The notes: generated by a model from the letters alone, not told the origin. Shown: positions 11,801 to 23,345, counted from the stretch's first letter. The stretch is 64,000 nt of DNA from Nilaparvata lugens (GCF_014356525.2 NC_052506.1:22768707-22832706), one strand, 5' to 3'. Numbers and translations: made by a program.

Positions 11801-12508
11801 TTTTTTTGCTCAGCTTGCCAAAATACCCCTCATTCCAAAATTAAAATTTTCGACTGACTGTACAGTGAGTCAGTCATTCTATCAGGGCTCGAATAATTTT
11901 GAAATTTGAATTAAATAAAAATGGAAGAATATAATTTCTTTATGTAAATAACAACACCTTCATTCAAAGACATATTAACTGCATGCGTTTTCATATTGCC
12001 GATACAGCATTGATGAAACTGTAGACGTTTATTTAGCACTTTGTCTCAAAAATTGTTCTAGCTGAAATATTAATAATCCATGCCACGTGTAGGCCTAAAC
12101 ATTGCATCAGGAAAACGAAGTTTCAAAACTATGTTTTTCAGGTAGAAAGCAATATAGAAACAGATGTTCCTTTTTTAATTTCGACCATATATGATTTGAT
12201 GATTTTTTAATGAAATCAAATGTACCATTAATGAAATTTGAACATTAATTCTGAAAAATCTAGAAGGATAATTAAAATTTGGGCTTCCAGGTGCATGAGA
12301 TTGATATTTTTAGAATCTATGTGCAAAATTTGGAGATCTAAATCATTCCCGTTTTTCCGGTATGCAATCCACAAGTTGACGTGTTTTGATGCGAACAAAC
12401 GAACACACGAACAAATACAACCTTACTCTCTCTTATTATATAGATAAATGCAATGATAAATAGATAACTATTTGATTGATTGAATAATGACCAAAGTTTG
12501 AAATTATA
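11801..12508. other. Repeat-derived non-coding DNA
   Basis: No gene. It ends at 12415-12446 with the same CTCTCTCTTATTATATAGAT terminus as base 1-32, so the preceding several hundred bases are probably the 3' part of that element. Confidence 0.4.
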
Positions 12509-12894
12509 GGGGAAAGTCGTGTACCTCGAGCCACAATGTACCTCGGGCCACCAGTCATATCTTGGAATAAATGAATGGGGAAAATTCTTTTTTTCCCTAA
12601 TTTGGTTGGTAACACTGCTAGAGCGTTCTACAGCTAAAATTGGAGGTTATAGCTGATGGAGTTCATCTGTTACTGAATGTTGTTTGTTGACTGTATGTGG
12701 AAGAAAGAAATCGACAAATTCCATTTTATTTTTCATCATCAAGGTATGTATTTCTTTCCAAAACTTTCAGCTGATTTGTATTTCTGCTTCAATGAAGCTT
12801 CTAATGATACTGGGATTTCAATCAAATGAGGCTTATTTACGTAGAAAACTTAACCTATTGACAAAGCACCACCTTGTACCTTGGATCACAGATA

Positions 12895-12930
12895 ATAATT
12901 GTACCTTGGGCCGGCCCAAGGTACAATTAT
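12895..12930. promoter_or_regulatory. Perfect 36-bp palindrome of the subterminal motif
   Basis: Two copies of the element's own motif meet head to head (half-site GTACCTTGGGCC) with no spacer, extended by matching AT-rich flanks. Located just upstream of the transposase start, it may be a transposase-binding or autoregulatory site. That role is inferred from motif recurrence only. Confidence 0.5.
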
Positions 12931-12986
12931 TTCTATTTTCATATGATCATGAGAAGGCTTCATATTAGTTTTTTTGTCAATTCTAG

Positions 12987-13188
12987 ATGCCAAGAAGCAA
13001 AACTGGCGCAAAAAGGCCTAGAGTTTCAGTTGACAACTTGACTAGCTGTGAAGTTGGTTGTCACCGATGGACTGTCCGTCAGAGCAGCAGCTAAGCAGTG
13101 TTCGGTGTCTTTTACCACCCTTCAACGTCACATCGACACACATAAGAAATCTGAAGATAAGGACTTGTTAAATCTGGCATTTGCAGTC
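12987..13188 (+). pseudogene. pogo-type transposase, N-terminal psq helix-turn-helix
   Basis: ATG at 12987 opens MPRSKTGAKRPRVSVDNLTS. A one-base shift near 13040 then leads into LVVTDGLSVRAAAKQCSVSF, a pipsqueak-type helix-turn-helix (residues about 22-55) used by pogo/Tigger/Jerky proteins to bind their ends. The frame is lost at about 13185 where unrelated DNA begins. The remainder of the protein is at 15590-16756. Confidence 0.7.
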
Positions 13189-15555
13189 ACCACTTGTTTT
13201 GGTTGCCGCCTCCTGGAGCGCTGGTGCTTGTGTGTCACCACTTGTTTTGGTTGCTGCCGCTTGGAGCGCTGGTGCTTGTGTTCACAATTTGCCCTGTCGA
13301 TTTTGATAGTTTTAATTTTTATTCGTCAAGTTTGTCATTTTCAATCGATTTATCAATTAGATTTATTATACTTAGTTCAGCATTAGTCCTACTTTAGCCT
13401 ATTATAGCATTATTCATTTATATTTGCCATTTTTTCTGCTGGTGGGTTCATTGTTTCACAGTTGGTACACTTCCTTGTAGGCCTTCTTCCTACCTGCTCG
13501 TCTCGATGGAATGGCCAAAAGAAAGTGTATTTCCAAGTTTCAAGTTTATCCCTTTTTATCTAAAAGTGACAAATTCGCATGAAAATGTGTCTCATCGATT
13601 CATAAATATCTATTCTCGATGTGGTATTCTAGTTTTCAACGTTCATCATTATTTGTGTCAAAAAACTTGTAAGTAACTGAACGACATTACTCGCACGCAA
13701 TGTGCTTTGTCCCACAACTTCGAATTTCGACATTTATCAAATTTGTGCTTCTAATTCTGAAGAACTGTTGATCCAACAACGATAATATCCAGAATGAACT
13801 ATTTTTACTAGAAGAAGGCTCAGAAGAACTTTATTTTCTGTATTCAATTCTAGCTGTGTCCAATGATACATGTTAGGTTATTTGTTTCATCATGAACTTT
13901 ATTTGCAATCTCTCACTTGCAAGAACATTTTTGTCAGCACCTGACAATTTCAATCATCCAGAAAATATATAGTTCCATCACACTCAATGCATTAAAAACA
14001 TTATTTATGCATCAGACATTTCTGCATTGAACTAGTTACTAAGCAAGGTTACAATTTATCCTGCATCTAGGATTTGAAGAAGCCTGTCCATGACAATTCT
14101 TCTTGGAATTACATCAACCCTTGTAATTTCCTCTCATCATTTGAAATCTACACCATTGTGATTTCTTTTCTCAGTGACTATTGCGCACTATTTTGGCCAC
14201 CAGTTGCCACCTCATTGTAACCTAGAACTGTTCATGTTTGAAATTGCTTTATTGGGTCGCGGCTATCAATCTACTTGTATGCTGCTAAGTTACATTGCGC
14301 CTGCCGTGTGTACACCTTCATTGAACTATCATCATCACCATTGTGGTTTATCAGAATTTTTGTGTGCTTCGTTCATATCACCACAACAATTTACATTTGT
14401 GATCTATTCACTTGCCTGGAGTTACTAGTTTTCTCTAACAACATCTTGTCCATGCACAAGCCTACGCATTATCGCGCAACACCTGCCGTGATGACATCTG
14501 TAATCATCATCCTACCGACTTGGATTCAATTCTATCTCCATCTGTAACAAACCTACTGAGTTGTAACGCTTAGTACAGCGCCCTTGTTACCATCATTGCC
14601 TGCTGCTGGTCACACTTGGAGTGGATTCAACTTCTGCACGGCTCCCTGCCGTCTCACTGCCGGTCTTCTGAAGATTCAGCGCAGTTCGCCGCCGACGCCG
14701 CCCTGGTACTTGGTTCCACGGCTCCCTGCCGTCCTGTTGCAGGTTCTGTCCGGGTATCTGGTCCAATTTGACGCCGACGCCTACCTGGTGTCCAGCCCAT
14801 GGGCATCGCAGACCTTCCAGAAATCCTACTGGTTTTCTTTAAGCCAGCTGGTGAAGACATCTAACCTCTTAGTTAAGTATTTTGTTCTGTGCTTCTGTGC
14901 ACTTACTGATTCATTGTTCAACCATTTTCATTTACATTTGTTTTTAGAAACATTTATAAATTACATTTTTTATATTTACTTTTTGAGGTCGTATATTTAA
15001 AGTTAGACTTTTCCGCGGTCCCAATTATTCGTCGCGGTCCCTTTTCAATTTCTCTTGTCTTGTGGAAAACTTTCAATATTTGTTTGTTTATGCAACAGCT
15101 GGATTTTCATTAATTACATGATTTTTGTGACTAGGAGTTCTACAATAAATTCAAAACATTGTATTTTGAAGATTCTGAATTCTCTTTTTATTTGTCAACA
15201 TAATTGTCCAACTGTGTGGACCCACCATTGTATGTACATGCTTTACTATTCTAAGGTAATAAAACAAACCAAATTACACTTTTTAGAAGGTCTGTTACGT
15301 ATTCATGATCATTATAATATTCTTTATGATTCTAATCCTTGTATGTCATTTAGCCTACCTGTTCCAAGATGGTACTATAGCCTACCTGTTCCAAGATGGT
15401 ACTATAAATTCATATATTCAATTTCAACTACAGCTGATCAATAACTCTCTTAAATATCATTCCTTTTTGCTTACCAGAGTCTTTTATGAGGACAGTTTGG
15501 GTGGTCTCATTGAGAGTTGCAATTCAGATCTTGACGACTCTTAATGTCACAATCA
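13189..15555. other. Unclassified 2.4-kb block inside the pogo gene
   Basis: Separates the two halves of the transposase and is bounded by the identical 8-mer TTGCAGTC (13181-13188 and 15556-15563), so it may be an insertion with an 8-bp duplication. No terminal inverted or direct repeats and no known protein were recognised. It has local tandem duplications: a roughly 60-bp unit around 13190-13290 (GGAGCGCTGGTGCTTGTG), an 81-bp unit around 14640-14800 (GGCTCCCTGCCGTC) and a 25-bp unit at 15355-15405 (CCTACCTGTTCCAAGATGG). The part around 14580-14830 is much richer in GC than its surroundings. Confidence 0.4.
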
Positions 15556-15589
15556 TTGCAGTCCGCTTAGAAGATTGGAGGTTACGCTT

Positions 15590-16756
15590 CAATTTCACCC
15601 AAATTACTCAGACTTCAACTACCAGAATAAGTGTTCATTATGGCAAGTGTTCACAAAGGAAGAGGAACTTTCACTCACCGAATATTTATTGACTGCTAAA
15701 CATGAGAGTCATATCACTATTGAAGCAATTGATATGGCCAGAAATAATGGAATTGTGATGATCACAATTCCTCCACACAGTAGCCACAAACTCCAGCGTC
15801 TTGACAGAGGTGTCTATGGGCCATTCAAGGCATATTTAAGCACCTCTTTCAAAAATTGGCATCTGACCAATCCAGGGAGAACCATCAAAGTCTATGACAT
15901 TGCCTCAATAAGTGGGACAGCTTATCGTTTGGCTTTTACCCCCTCAAATATATTATCAGGTTTCTCATCTTCAGGACTGTGGCCCATTAATCTTAATATA
16001 TTTTCTGATCACGAGTTCCATCCAAGCTCTGTGAGTGATAAACCTCATCCAGATATGAGTGTAGAATCTTCTGCTGGACCTTCTAATATCTGTTCTCCAA
16101 CTGAAGCTAATAGGTCTACACCTTCAGTGTCTTTGGAGGAAATTAGACCATTCCCTAAAGCTGAAATTAGAAAAGATAGCAGGAAAGGTGGGAAAAGTGG
16201 AAAATCAAGAATTCTTACAGACACACCTGAGAAAAATTCAATAATAGAAGAAATGGAAATGAAGAAGAAGAAGAAGCAGCCAAGAAAAAATTTGAAGAAG
16301 TCACTTAAGAAATGTGAAGTTGATGAGAAAAAGAAATCCACTAAAAAATGAAAGCAGTCTGATTATGATTCAGATGCTTCTTTAGCCTCATTCATCTCCA
16401 ATGAAAGTGAGATAAATATTGACGATTTTATCAAGAAGAATGAGGAGGAGTTGATGGAGTCAGAAGAAAAAGATTTTGAAACTCCTTTAAAAATAGGAAG
16501 ATGGGTCTTGGTCAAATTTCCCACAAAAATAACAGTGAAGCACTATATAGGCCAAATTGTATGTGTGAGGGATGGTGTTCCCAGTGTGAAATTTGCAAGG
16601 AGGGTCAAGAAGACTTCACATTTTGTCTGGCCTCAAGAGGCTGATGAAAGTGAAGTTCAGGATGGAGATATTGTGGTTTTCTTGCCTGACCCAGAGATGG
16701 GAAGAAGAGGTGGAATGACTTTCCCTCTATCTTTTACAGGATTTAATGTATTTTAG
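15590..16756 (+). pseudogene. pogo-type transposase, C-terminal part, core deleted
   Basis: The frame reads VFTKEEELSLTEYLL (CENP-B/pogo second helix-turn-helix) and passes directly into HESHITIEAIDMA and ITIPPHSSHKLQRLD, the end of the DDE_1 domain. The catalytic core carrying the first two acidic residues is therefore deleted between LLTAK and HESH. It continues through AYRLAFTPSNILSGF and GLWPINLNIF, typical of the family's C-terminus, then a lysine-rich linker. An in-frame TGA (16349-16351) interrupts before a conserved tail domain (VLVKFPTKITVKHYIGQIVC) ending at 16756. Confidence 0.75.
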
Positions 16757-17101
16757 AAAAAAAAATTCATGTTTTTTAAAAATATTTTTGTGCTAAATAA
16801 TTATTTTTTCATCGAAATGCAATATTTTTATACTTTTAATTATTAATTTTGTAATTTTTCTCATATTAAAAAAAATTATGATTGTGTATATTAAAGATAT
16901 AGGGTTATTTGTAGCCTGTTAATATTGTTCAATAATTTTTAATATTTTGTTGCCTGTTATTTTTCGATTTTTCAACTTTTTCATATTTTAAAATATCATT
17001 ACTTTTTATATTGAAGATTATAACTTTAACTCAATGAATTTCCAGCTTTTATTATTGCTATTTTCCCTTCAATTCAAACAGTTTGTTATTTTTACAATTA
17101 T

Positions 17102-17162
17102 TGACCCAAGGTACAATGAGAGGTGGCTCAAGGTACAATGAACGCATTGTACCTTGGGTCAT
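17102..17162. promoter_or_regulatory. Subterminal motif cluster, right end of pogo element
   Basis: Three copies of CAAGGTACAATG or its reverse in 60 bp (GACCCAAGGTACAATG ... CATTGTACCTTGGGTC). They mirror the left-end copies at 12520-12560, 12861 and 12895-12930, as expected of transposase-binding repeats. Confidence 0.5.
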
Positions 17163-17345
17163 TTGACTTTTTTTGTTTTTTATTACAAAATGCTCAAAAT
17201 GTCTTCAAAAATTCTGTTTTCCATGTCAAAAGTTGCAGAAAATCATAACAAACTTGACAGTAACTTCAGGTGGGTAATATCATAACAACTTAGTAAACCA
17301 CTCTACTTCAAAGAAAAGTGGCCCAAGGTACACGACTTTCCCCTA

Positions 17346-18170
17346 TTTATTTTACGCAGTGTGGCAAATTCCTACATTGATTTGGAAACAGTGAGACCAA
17401 TAAGAAAAACAAAGGTTGAAAATTGGTAAGGTTCTGACTTATATAACTATACCTTATCATGGAATATCATCGAATATATATTTGAACTTACGAAAACTCG
17501 TATGTAAAAAGATTTAATACATTCTCCCATGAGTTACATTTCCATGTACTACATAGTATTTCCATGTATTATTACATGGTATTTCCATCAATGAATCTAT
17601 TGGTGGAAATATATGCAATGGAAAAAGGTATTTATAGCCTGATATAATAACAAAGAATTATAATACTAGTGAACTATTGTATTACACCACTGTATGTGAT
17701 AACATGATTTCTTATTGAAGTGAATTGAAATGCTTATTGAAATCAATAAAACAATTCATTTCCAAATTATACATTATCAAAGGTTTTTATTATCAGTGAA
17801 AGGTAATACATCTACCACTGTAATGAAAAGAGAATTTCATAAGCAAAATAGATAATTTCTGTTCTATACTAAAAACTTTACAAATATTGATTTCACATAA
17901 TTATTATAACATCAACCATAATAAAGATTATCATGAGAAATAATGTATATTCATATTATCAAAATTCATTACAATTTCAAGTTCTATTTTCAATAAAATT
18001 TACAAAGGAAATGCAGAAAATGTTTTTTTTTTTAATTTAACAATAAATGGATAACATGTATGACTTATTTATTTATTGGCTATTATATAATTATTAAATA
18101 ATTATTAAATAATATATATATTTATTGACTTTTATATATTTATTGAATAATATATATTTATTGACTATTT
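17346..18170. other. AT-rich non-coding DNA
   Basis: No gene seen. Very AT-rich with short poly(A/T) runs. It may include the 5' end of the piggyBac-type element to the right, but no left terminal repeat matching its right end was found. Confidence 0.5.
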
Positions 18171-18198
18171 ATATGACAATGTAACATATGTGATACAT
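18171..18198. repeat. 5' subterminal repeat of piggyBac-type element C
   Basis: GACAATGTAACATATGTGAT followed by ACAT matches the triplicated subterminal repeat at 21576-21710, linking the two sides of the transposase gene as one element. Confidence 0.55.
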
Positions 18199-18345
18199 TC
18201 AGAAGAATGTATGTTTTCTTTCAAAGGCATTCTATTTTGCCGTTCCTTTGGCAATGTATGATCTTAGATACACCATCTGAACATAACTTCAGTATGTGCT
18301 TCCATCTAGAGGGCGTATTTTGAACTAAAATCTTGTTTATTCAAG

Positions 18346-20767
18346 ATGGCTGCCGGACATCGTTTGGTTGGTGGATCAAAGGTAAGTTCATTTACTCATT
18401 ATGTGCTCTAAATATGCATTTCTTGATAATTTTTTGTTACTATCAATTAGAAAAAATATCAGGCTTCATAAAATATACTGAAATGAGTTATAACTTTGAT
18501 CATTTTGAAAGTTATAGCTTATATAAACTGTATGTATCCTATAGCACACATTGCCATCTAGTCAAGAAGCTATTCTGCCACATGTGTGTATATCCTACGT
18601 TACATTGCCAAGTAGTCTACAATGCAAGATTACAAACAAATGGATACTCTATATTAAACTGTTGTCCTAAAATTGAAAAATAACTAATTATTTTGTTTCT
18701 ATTTTCTGTTACAGAACAATCAGCAATTGTCATATGCTTCCCGAGGAGAATTTATACTCTCGAAAGTGCTACTACCACCAGAAGATGGGAGTTCTGATCT
18801 GGATGGAAATAATTCAGATGACCCAGAAGACAAATTGTTCAATCATCATGCAAATGATTTTTATAATTCGGATAGTTCAGATGCTCCATCATTACCTCCT
18901 GAACTTCAAGACATCCTTCATGACTTAGAAGTTGGTGAGGATCTTCATATATTATCTACTGAAAATATTGGAAGTTATATCAAAGATCAAGGAGTTCAAC
19001 CTAATGTTGAGGCTGTTGAAGTTGTCAATCAAGATGAGAATTATGTATTCATTGATAATGTCATACCAGAAGCTACCTGTATTGCTGATAATAGTAGTGC
19101 TAATCCAGTCACTTTTTCTTCCTCCACAAAAAAATCTGAAGAACAATCAACTTCAAATTTGAGAAAGAGGAAGAAAAAGAAACTGCCTAGTGTAAAAGTA
19201 AAGAAACAAAAAACATGTAATATCAAAACTAATAAGACTCCAAAAAGATTTTCATGGGTGAAAAGGGAATTTGACCATCGAGCTGATTTGATAGATTTCA
19301 ATTTTACTATTCCTGATAGCATTAGATCCCCAATAGAATATTTAAAAAAAAAATTTCAAATGATATTATTGATTTGATAGTTCAGAACACAAATCTCTAT
19401 TCAGTACAAGTTACTGGAAAATCAATCAATTTGACAGCAAATGAATTTGCTGAATTCATAGCCATAAAATGCATGATGGGCATTGTAAAAATGCCTGCTT
19501 ATACAGATTATTGGGGCACAAATTATCGCTTCAACAAAATAGCAGATTTGATGCCTCTCAAGAGGTATCAACAAATAAGACGCTATTTACATTTTGTTGA
19601 TAATGATAGTGCAGATATCAAAGATAGATATAATAAAATCAGACCTTTTCTTGAAAAAGTAAGAAATAATTGTTTAGCAGTTGAACATGAAAAAAGATTC
19701 AGCATTGACGAGATGATGGTGCCATATAAAGGTACCAGGGCAGGTAATAGGAGGCAATACTCAAAAAACAAGCATCGGAAATGGGGGTTTAAAATTTTTG
19801 TGCGGGCTGGAGTGTCTGGTTTCATATATGATTTTATTGTATATGGTGGTGAAGACACTTTTAGGGGATACACTTTCTCTGATGAAGAAGAAAGTTTTGG
19901 GTTGGGTGCTAAAGTTGTTTTAGCTCTTTGTCAATCAATTCCAGATCCAACTTGTAATGTTATCTATTTTGATAACTTTTTTACTTCCTTGGACTTGATC
20001 CATTACATCCGGGAGAATTATGGTATATTCAGTTTGGGAACTGTTAGAGGCAATCGTTTGAAGGGCTGTGAGGAATATTTACTTGATGATAAAACAATGA
20101 AAAAAAAAGGTCGTGGGAGCTATTGTCAAGCTGTATCTTCTGAAGAAAAAGTTGTAGTAGTTGAGTGGTTTGATAATAAACCAGTATTGCTTGCAAGTTC
20201 TTATGTTGATTCCTATCCTGTAGAAAAAATAAAAAGATATGATAAAACTGAAAAAAAGAAAGTAGATGTGAGCTGCCCACAAATTGTAAAGCATTACAAT
20301 TCCCATATGGGAGGTGTAGACTTAGCCGACATGCTTGTGGCATTATATCGGACAGAGTTCCGCAGTCATCGTTATTATCTAGCTATTTTTTCACAAACTT
20401 TTGATATTTGTATAAATAATGCATGGTTATTATTCAGAAGGGATTGTAAAAGTAGAGGGGAGAATAGAAAAGTTTCGCTGAAACAATTCAGATACTTGGT
20501 GTATGAAAGTCTAACAAAGAAAGATAGGCTTGTAGGTAGACCATCCAATACATCTGCAGTAGCTAAAAAAAAATACAAAAACCAGCTGTACCAAGACCAA
20601 GCGATGAAATAAGATTTGATAAAACAAATCATTTTGCAGAATTTGTCTCTAGAGGTAGATGTCGATTGTGTGTTGGAGGTCAAATGACAATTTCATGCAT
20701 CAAGTGCAATGTGCGACTTTGTTTAGTGACAGATAGAAACTGCTTTTTCAACTATCACAACAAATAA
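18346..20767 (+). pseudogene. piggyBac-type transposase, near full length, two frameshifts
   Basis: A DDE_Tnp_1_7 transposase cutting and pasting at TTAA. A possible first exon (ATG 18346-18381, MAAGHRLVGGSK, donor GTAAGT) joins in phase 0 to an acceptor at 18714 (TTCTGTTACAG). The body has the usual acidic leader (SDLDGNNSDDPED), a basic region, then the catalytic domain with FSIDEMMVPYKG, NVIYFDNFFTS and SHMGGVDLADM, which carry the conserved aspartates. Two one-base frameshifts both fall in A-runs (19342-19351 and 20565-20573). Reading through the second gives the C-terminal cysteine finger (GRCRLCVGGQMTISCIKC) and a stop at 20765-20767. It is either a young pseudogene or an intact gene with homopolymer sequencing errors. 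Confidence 0.8.
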
Positions 20768-21575
20768 TACTGGATCTTGGAGTTTTTTTTTCTGTAAATT
20801 TAAATGTTCAGTCAGGAAGAATCCCTTTCAATCAACTTTTCTCATCATTATAATGTATATAAAATACTGTCTGTCAGCTATAATTTTTTGAATGTATTCT
20901 AATAATTAATTCTTGAGTTACTGTATAATTCTCGATAATATAAATGAATGTCAATGAAAGGTGTACTATGGAAAGGTTAACAATGAAAGTTGTATATTAT
21001 AATGTCTGTAGAGTAACTTACATTATACTTCTCGTATAATTTGAAAAAAAAAAACATGAATAGCAATAGTGATAAGTAATATTAGTATTAGTATAGTGAT
21101 TGTGGTTTATAAGAATGAGGAAAATTTATATTATATTGAATGTCTCCAACGCAATTTGAAAGTATAGTATTCTAATAATATTAATTCTTGGGTTACTGCA
21201 TAATTCTTGATGACATAAATGAATGTCAATGAAAGGTGTACCTTTATATTATAATGTCTGTAGAGTAACTTACTATAATTATTATCATATAATTTGAAAA
21301 AAAAACCTGAATAGCAATAGTGATAGGTAATATTAGTATTAGTATAGTGATTGTGATTTATAATGTAAAAAATTAATGTCTTGAATGTCTCCAATGCAAT
21401 TTGAAAGTAAAATAACGAAAGTCAAATCATGATCCAATATGCTATTTTTGTAAACTTTTGGAATATATTATGTAATTAAACAGTTTTATACAAAATGAAA
21501 TAAATATAAATACATATATCAAGTAAGAACAGCTCTTGTCATGATTATTCACAATAATATTTCCAGTATTCATAA
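20768..21575. other. 3' non-coding part of element C
   Basis: AT-rich. A roughly 230-bp block is duplicated: 20885-21095 and 21155-21330 share TGAATGTCAATGAAAGGTGT and AATAGCAATAGTGATA. No gene. Confidence 0.5.
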
Positions 21576-21710
21576 ATTGGCAATGTAACACAGGTGATAC
21601 ATACTGGAAATTTTCAAAAATGCTATGGGATTGGCAATGTAACACAGGTGATACATAATGGAACTTTTCAAATTTGCTAAGGGATTGGCAATGTAACATG
21701 GGTGATACAT
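21576..21710. repeat. Triplicated 27-bp subterminal repeat of element C
   Basis: Three copies of ATTGGCAATGTAACACAGGT (then GATACAT) at 21576, 21630 and 21684, spaced exactly 54 bp. Such repeats near the 3' end of piggyBac-like elements are thought to bind transposase. Confidence 0.75.
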
Positions 21711-21817
21711 GCTGTAAATTCTGAAATAGGGGAGAATTTTTTAAAAAAATTTTCCATGTTTCTTTATTAAAATATAGTCTTAAAAACACTACAAATAATT
21801 TTTCCAACCATACTTTT

Positions 21818-21840
21818 AGTTGTGCCAAGAAAAGGGTTAA
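21818..21840. mobile_element. Right terminus and TTAA of piggyBac-type element C
   Basis: The element ends TGTGCCAAGAAAAGGG followed by TTAA (21837-21840). Read inward it begins CCCTTTTCTTGGCAC, the usual CCCTTT-type piggyBac end. No matching left terminus was found, so the left side is decayed or truncated. Confidence 0.6.
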
Positions 21841-21879
21841 AGACTATCATATATTTACAAAAACTTCATACGGACTGAT

Positions 21880-22206
21880 TCACTCAGTTTTGTTTTTAGT
21901 TTTTTCGAGTTTATTCTGATTTGCTTTTTCAATTTCCTTTTCAATGTAGGGCGGGTTCCTTATGGGCATAGATCTACTATTCCTTGGATCTACAATTTCT
22001 GGCAGAAGGCAGTTCATATAGAATTTTTCCAATTTGGGAAACATTTTTGTTTCCCAAAAAATTGCATCTCTAGCAATATTTGCAACTCTTATGCCTTTTG
22101 GTGTCCACAGCACAAAATAGCATGATTGCCGACCTGTCACTCTCAGCTGCCCTTGGACTTGGTAATAAAAATCATGTTTCACCAAGGACACAAATGAACA
22201 CCACAA
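21880..22206 (-). pseudogene. YqaJ/RecB-like exonuclease domain fragment
   Basis: A 108-residue frame with KHDFYYQVQGQLRVTGRQSC, then FVLWTPKGIRV and FYMNCLLPEIVDPR. The YYQVQGQL element and the WTPKG strand are typical of the C-terminal half of YqaJ-type viral recombinase/exonuclease domains, which occur in several animal transposons and viruses. The N-terminal half carrying the catalytic acidic residues is not recognisable upstream (22207-22300), so this is a remnant. It starts just outside the TTAA of the adjacent piggyBac-type element and is thus not part of it. Confidence 0.6.
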
Positions 22207-22924
22207 AACTGATCCTTTCTTGTTTCTCGTATTCGAAACACTAATGATTTCCTATTCCTAGTCGACAAGGTGACAGAAGACAGTCGAAGTCACTTGAAAG
22301 ACAAAATTCCTCAACTAGCTTACAAAGTTTTGTGAATGAACAATAGTGTTTTTCTACTCCCTCGCTCACACAAACTCACTCTCTCTCTGGAAGGTATAGA
22401 AATACAAACTTGTTATCCTGCTACCAGCCCTTCTGAGTGGAAAAGGAAGGTGATATCCCTCCTCTCATACCCTCTCTCTTCTCTCTAGTGCTACCCTCCC
22501 TCGGAGAACGCCGGAACTACCATGCAGGCCAGCTAAATGCAGTTTTTGAAGGCATTTATAAATTTATTTTTTAACAATTTCAAGAAATAAAATCTTTGTG
22601 TTTCAAATATTGGAATCACAAAGGAAATGTTAAACTTCATTGAACAATTTTCAATTTCATTATCCATTAAAAAACAACTTAGTAATCATCATTATCGTTT
22701 TCACCAAATTGACAATTTTCTTATGGGAATTTAACAGTTATTTTTTACAAATAAAAACTTGACCACTTATCATATTGAATTGATTTGAACATCAAATGAA
22801 ATCCTCTATAAATCTGCGTGATTTGAATGTAACCATTTCTCGAAAGCACTACTATGAAGCTTGTAATCGATTGATAAGTTTTTCACCCCATGTTAAACTG
22901 GGCGCTCAGAGGCCGGCTGCCAGA
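22207..22924. other. No gene seen
   Basis: Mixed-composition non-coding DNA with a CT-rich stretch (about 22355-22500). Confidence 0.4.
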
Positions 22925-23048
22925 ATTATATCCTTCCTCCCCTTAAGGGAGACTCCTCTGAAACCATAGGACTCTAGTTTATTGAACAAAGTATTATGAG
23001 GTATTGTATCAAAAGCTTCGCGTATATCCAGGAAGACCACAATAGTTT
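22925..23048 (-). pseudogene. LINE reverse transcriptase scrap
   Basis: On the minus strand this encodes VVFLDIREAFDTIPHNTLFN followed by KLESYGFRG, the RT motif that holds the first catalytic aspartate (LD..EAFDT..H). It is cut at 23048 by the dispersed repeat to the right and fades at 22925. About 40 residues survive. Confidence 0.65.
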
Positions 23049-23345
23049 TAAAATTCAAATCGCAACCTGGGAAATTGAGTTTTCATAAAAAATTTGAGGT
23101 TTTCTCAAATACCAAAAATTCTCAGCCTAAACTGAGTTCGCTGTGAAAACTGAACACCAAATCTGTTGCATACTACACTGGAAGCTACGGGAAAACCTCT
23201 AGAACTTTCAAATGTTTCCCCCCGGCACCCTGGCCTCCCCCAAATATTTGGGACACATTTAAATTTGTTTCCCACAAAAAATTATTATAAGTTTTTTTGT
23301 TCAGCTTGCTAAGTAAGTGTATTGCCATAGCTAAATTTCAACCAA
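23049..23345. repeat. Dispersed repeat with C-rich tract, copy 2
   Basis: Second copy of the repeat at 6945-7345 (shared GAACACCAAATCTGTTGCAT). It truncates the neighbouring RT relic. Confidence 0.6.

Larger units (their letters stand above)
12509..17343 (+). mobile_element. pogo-type DNA transposon, complete ends
   Basis: The ends GGGGAAAGTCGTGTACC (12509) and GGTACACGACTTTCCCC (17343) are perfect inverted repeats, flanked on both sides by TA (12507-12508 and 17344-17345), the target duplication of the Tc1/mariner/pogo group. The 4.8-kb body has transposase remains at both ends of the coding region and a 2.4-kb unclassified block between them. Subterminal copies of CCCAAGGTACAATG occur in both orientations, probably transposase-binding sites. 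Confidence 0.8.

Noticed and set aside
13189..15555. An intron of the pogo transposase
   Set aside because: No GT donor or AG acceptor at positions that restore the conserved frame; the 8-bp direct repeat favours insertion, though this is not proven.
16451..16756. Independent small gene
   Set aside because: Same frame as the preceding pogo ORF, separated by a single TGA, and lies inside the pogo terminal repeats.
18333..18683. 116-residue ORF before the piggyBac-type gene
   Set aside because: It overlaps the candidate first exon and intron in another frame and has no domain.
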